Origin: Trochalopteron elliotii
Taxonomy: Eukaryota; Chordata; Aves; Passeriformes; Leiothrichidae
Assembly (NCBI GenBank): GCA_024734555.1
Contig: JANPWX010000613.1
Coordinates: 206,807 to 270,806, forward strand
DNA: 64,000 bases
Direction: 5' to 3'
A program made the translations under genes and the position numbers. A model generated the notes under the pieces. That model did not search any database. It had not been told where the DNA came from and was given only the letters and a program-made list of their open reading frames with translations. This document shows, in pieces, positions 63,666-64,000 of this stretch (its first letter is position 1; each line of letters begins with the position of its first letter).

Positions 63666-64000
63666 ATGTAGTGGTTTGAAAGCAAAACGAGTGAGAGGCT
63701 CCAAGTCAGAAATACAATTTAATAAGAAGAAAAGAGAAAAAAGTAAAATAAAATAAAATAAATGCAGTAATACAAAAGATTACTGACAGAGTCAGAATAC
63801 AACCTGAGCAGGGTGATGGAAGCAGTGATCCTGTAGAAAGGTCTGGTAGTTCTGGTCCACTAGGAATCCAGTGGGTAAGGTCCCCCATATTGTCCCAAAT
63901 CCCAGATTATATCCAGGTGAGAATGCTTGGCTCCTCCCCCTGGGCGGAGCATCTCACAGTGGGATGATGAGTCCTACAGGGGGTCCTTGATGGCCCATTG
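63666..64000 (-). mobile_element. ERV LTR-type fragment cut by the window edge
   Basis: On the minus strand it ends 'ttgctttcaaaccactaca' (plus 63666), preceded by ATTAAA (plus about 63718) and a T-rich (TTTTA)n stretch, the layout of an LTR R/U5. Upstream it resembles the centre of 48111-48760. The start lies beyond 64000, so length and target duplication cannot be judged. No protein motifs. Confidence 0.55.

Overview
This 64 kb window reads as vertebrate intergenic or intronic DNA from a bird, most likely a songbird. The main evidence is about thirty pieces of CR1 LINE, the dominant avian retrotransposon. They are recognised by the 3' tail of repeated ATTCTRTG-type octamers, the conserved 3' end and, in the longer copies, reverse-transcriptase protein motifs. 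About eight endogenous-retrovirus LTR segments with TATA boxes and AATAAA signals, and low CpG content, also fit. I find no protein-coding gene, tRNA, rRNA or CRISPR array that I can support. The longest open frames (up to 310 codons) lie in low-complexity or CR1 DNA and match no protein family I recognise.

Layout. 0-4 kb: a 61-bp satellite-like array, then unique DNA. 4-12 kb: a probable solo LTR, AT-rich candidate regulatory DNA, a CR1 split by an LTR-like insertion, a complex LTR region, and a three-level nest (old CR1, younger CR1 inside it, LTR inside that). 12-22 kb: CR1 fragments, three minisatellites, a 327-base assembly gap entered through a GC-rich 20-bp repeat, and a 67-bp exact duplication beside the gap. 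22-32 kb: CR1 copies and a cluster of ERV-derived sequence at 25.8-28.2 kb, including a second, internally deleted copy of the LTR in the nest, then a compact LTR at 31.6 kb. 32-40 kb: mostly unique DNA with AT-rich, motif-dense stretches that look like distal enhancers. 40-53 kb: dense CR1, including a pair forming a 325-bp inverted repeat, and a minus-strand ERV 3' end at 47.5-48.8 kb. 53-64 kb: unique DNA, a 23-bp minisatellite grown out of a CR1 tail, a small CpG-rich stretch, and an ERV fragment cut by the right edge.

Nothing here works as a pathway. The biology visible is serial retrotransposition, decay and tandem duplication around islands of non-repetitive DNA. Those islands carry paired homeodomain, POU octamer, TCF and MEIS-type motifs and may be distal regulatory elements of a gene outside the window. 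No alignment could be run, so family names are from pattern recognition, and element boundaries are good to a few bases only where a target-site duplication is stated.
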